Assembly: GCF_905373215.1 (NCBI RefSeq)
Contig: NZ_CAJPRT010000014.1
Location: forward strand, 1-56,063
Direction of reading: 5' to 3'
Source: an uncultured Campylobacter sp.
GTDB lineage: Bacteria > Campylobacterota > Campylobacteria > Campylobacterales > Campylobacteraceae
Length of the DNA stretch: 56,063 bases
This document shows positions 55,725 to 56,063 of this stretch, piece after piece (positions within the stretch are counted from its first letter, which is position 1; each line of letters starts with the position of its first letter). Below the pieces are notes generated by a model. That model was not told where the DNA came from. It ran no database searches and saw nothing but the letters and a program-made list of their open reading frames with translations. Both the position numbers and the translations under genes were made by a program.

Positions 55725-56063
55725 CTATTCTGTGATTTTGGTGGGCTCGCCGAATAGCCTATTTATCTCGGAGATCAAAATTTCCTTGCCATCCTGCGCG
55801 CCGTTTGCGAGCTCGGCAAGACCTGCCTTAGCGGCGCGCACGCTCTTACTCGTGTCGCGAGACTTTGCGGCATAGTTTTGCGGATCGGTGGATCTTAACA
55901 GATCGTCCTTCTCTCCGTCGCCATTTCCTGTAGAAATTTTGGAATTTTGCAGCTTGGAATTCGTCGCGGAATTTCGCTGCGCAGAATTTTGCGTCGTAGA
56001 ATTTTTCGAATTTTGCTGCTCGGAATTTCTTCCCGCATCCGTTTGCAATTTTGCGGCTTGCGC
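55725..56063 (-). CDS. C-terminal part of a low-complexity protein (5' end outside window)
   Basis: The minus-strand frame is open to the right edge, so the start is not in the window. At least 112 residues are visible. The first half is rich in Gln, Asn and Ser (QNSKNSTTQNSAQRNSA), coded by DNA packed with GAATTT words. The end is a soluble helical segment, AGLAELANGAQDGKEILISE then INRLFGEPTKITE. I do not recognise a family. It is probably an envelope or regulatory protein with a disordered linker. Confidence 0.55.
   Translation of the reverse strand, partial: AQAAKLQTDAGRNSEQQNSKNSTTQNSAQRNSATNSKLQNSKISTGNGDGEKDDLLRSTDPQNYAAKSRDTSKSVRAAKAGLAELANGAQDGKEILISEINRLFGEPTKITE

Overview
The window is about 56 kb of chromosome from an epsilonproteobacterium, most probably a Campylobacter; an oral species such as C. 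gracilis is plausible but unproven. Pointers are the gene order hinT | pheS-pheT-aroA-ispH-rpsA-serA, the blocks ydcH / rpmB / rpe / dnaQ and lon-bamD next to prepilin genes (arrangements I recall from C. jejuni), a csd1-ccmA cell-shape pair as in Helicobacter, and long AT-rich intergenic stretches built from AAATTT/GAATTT words. No phage, insertion sequence, CRISPR array or rRNA operon is visible. There is one tRNA, Ser(GCT).

Layout. 0-5 kb: the end of a 2-hydroxyacyl-CoA dehydratase activase system, a lipoprotein, tRNA-Ser, the bactofilin/M23 cell-shape pair and dps. 5.5-15 kb: hinT, then a tightly overlapping run of housekeeping genes (pheS, pheT, aroA, ispH), rpsA and serA. 15.5-20.4 kb: a DUF3137 membrane protein, then a metal-uptake locus of a DUF1007-NicO fusion and a His-rich ZnuA, divergent from a short Fur-family regulator with a repeated palindrome between them. 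20.5-26.4 kb: a hypothetical protein, ydcH, argJ, a K+ channel, rpmB, rpe and a DnaQ exonuclease. 26.4-28.3 kb holds no convincing gene. 28.3-38 kb: a glycerate kinase/GntP permease module, a YrdC-like protein with a DMT transporter, a GyrI-like protein, and lon-bamD. 38.3-47.6 kb: three prepilin-like proteins, hpf, and a 2036-residue secreted cysteine-rich protein. 47.7-56 kb: lepA, a frameshifted DUF6882-like gene, a membrane protein, a lipoprotein, prs and a partial low-complexity protein.

The most interesting signal is not a gene. Noncoding DNA is crowded with the degenerate hexamer RAATTY: by eye, 15 of 16 AATT words in 1385-1758 and 12 of 12 in 51447-51625 fit it, against 2 in the first 420 bp of pheS. 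RAATTY is the sequence methylated by CtsM in C. jejuni, where the mark governs DNA uptake in natural transformation. The excess is therefore consistent with an uptake-sequence-like accumulation, in a window that also carries prepilin genes at a ctsT-like position. The motif also fills the low-complexity linkers of two proteins and forms a seven-copy tandem array at the hpf stop codon.
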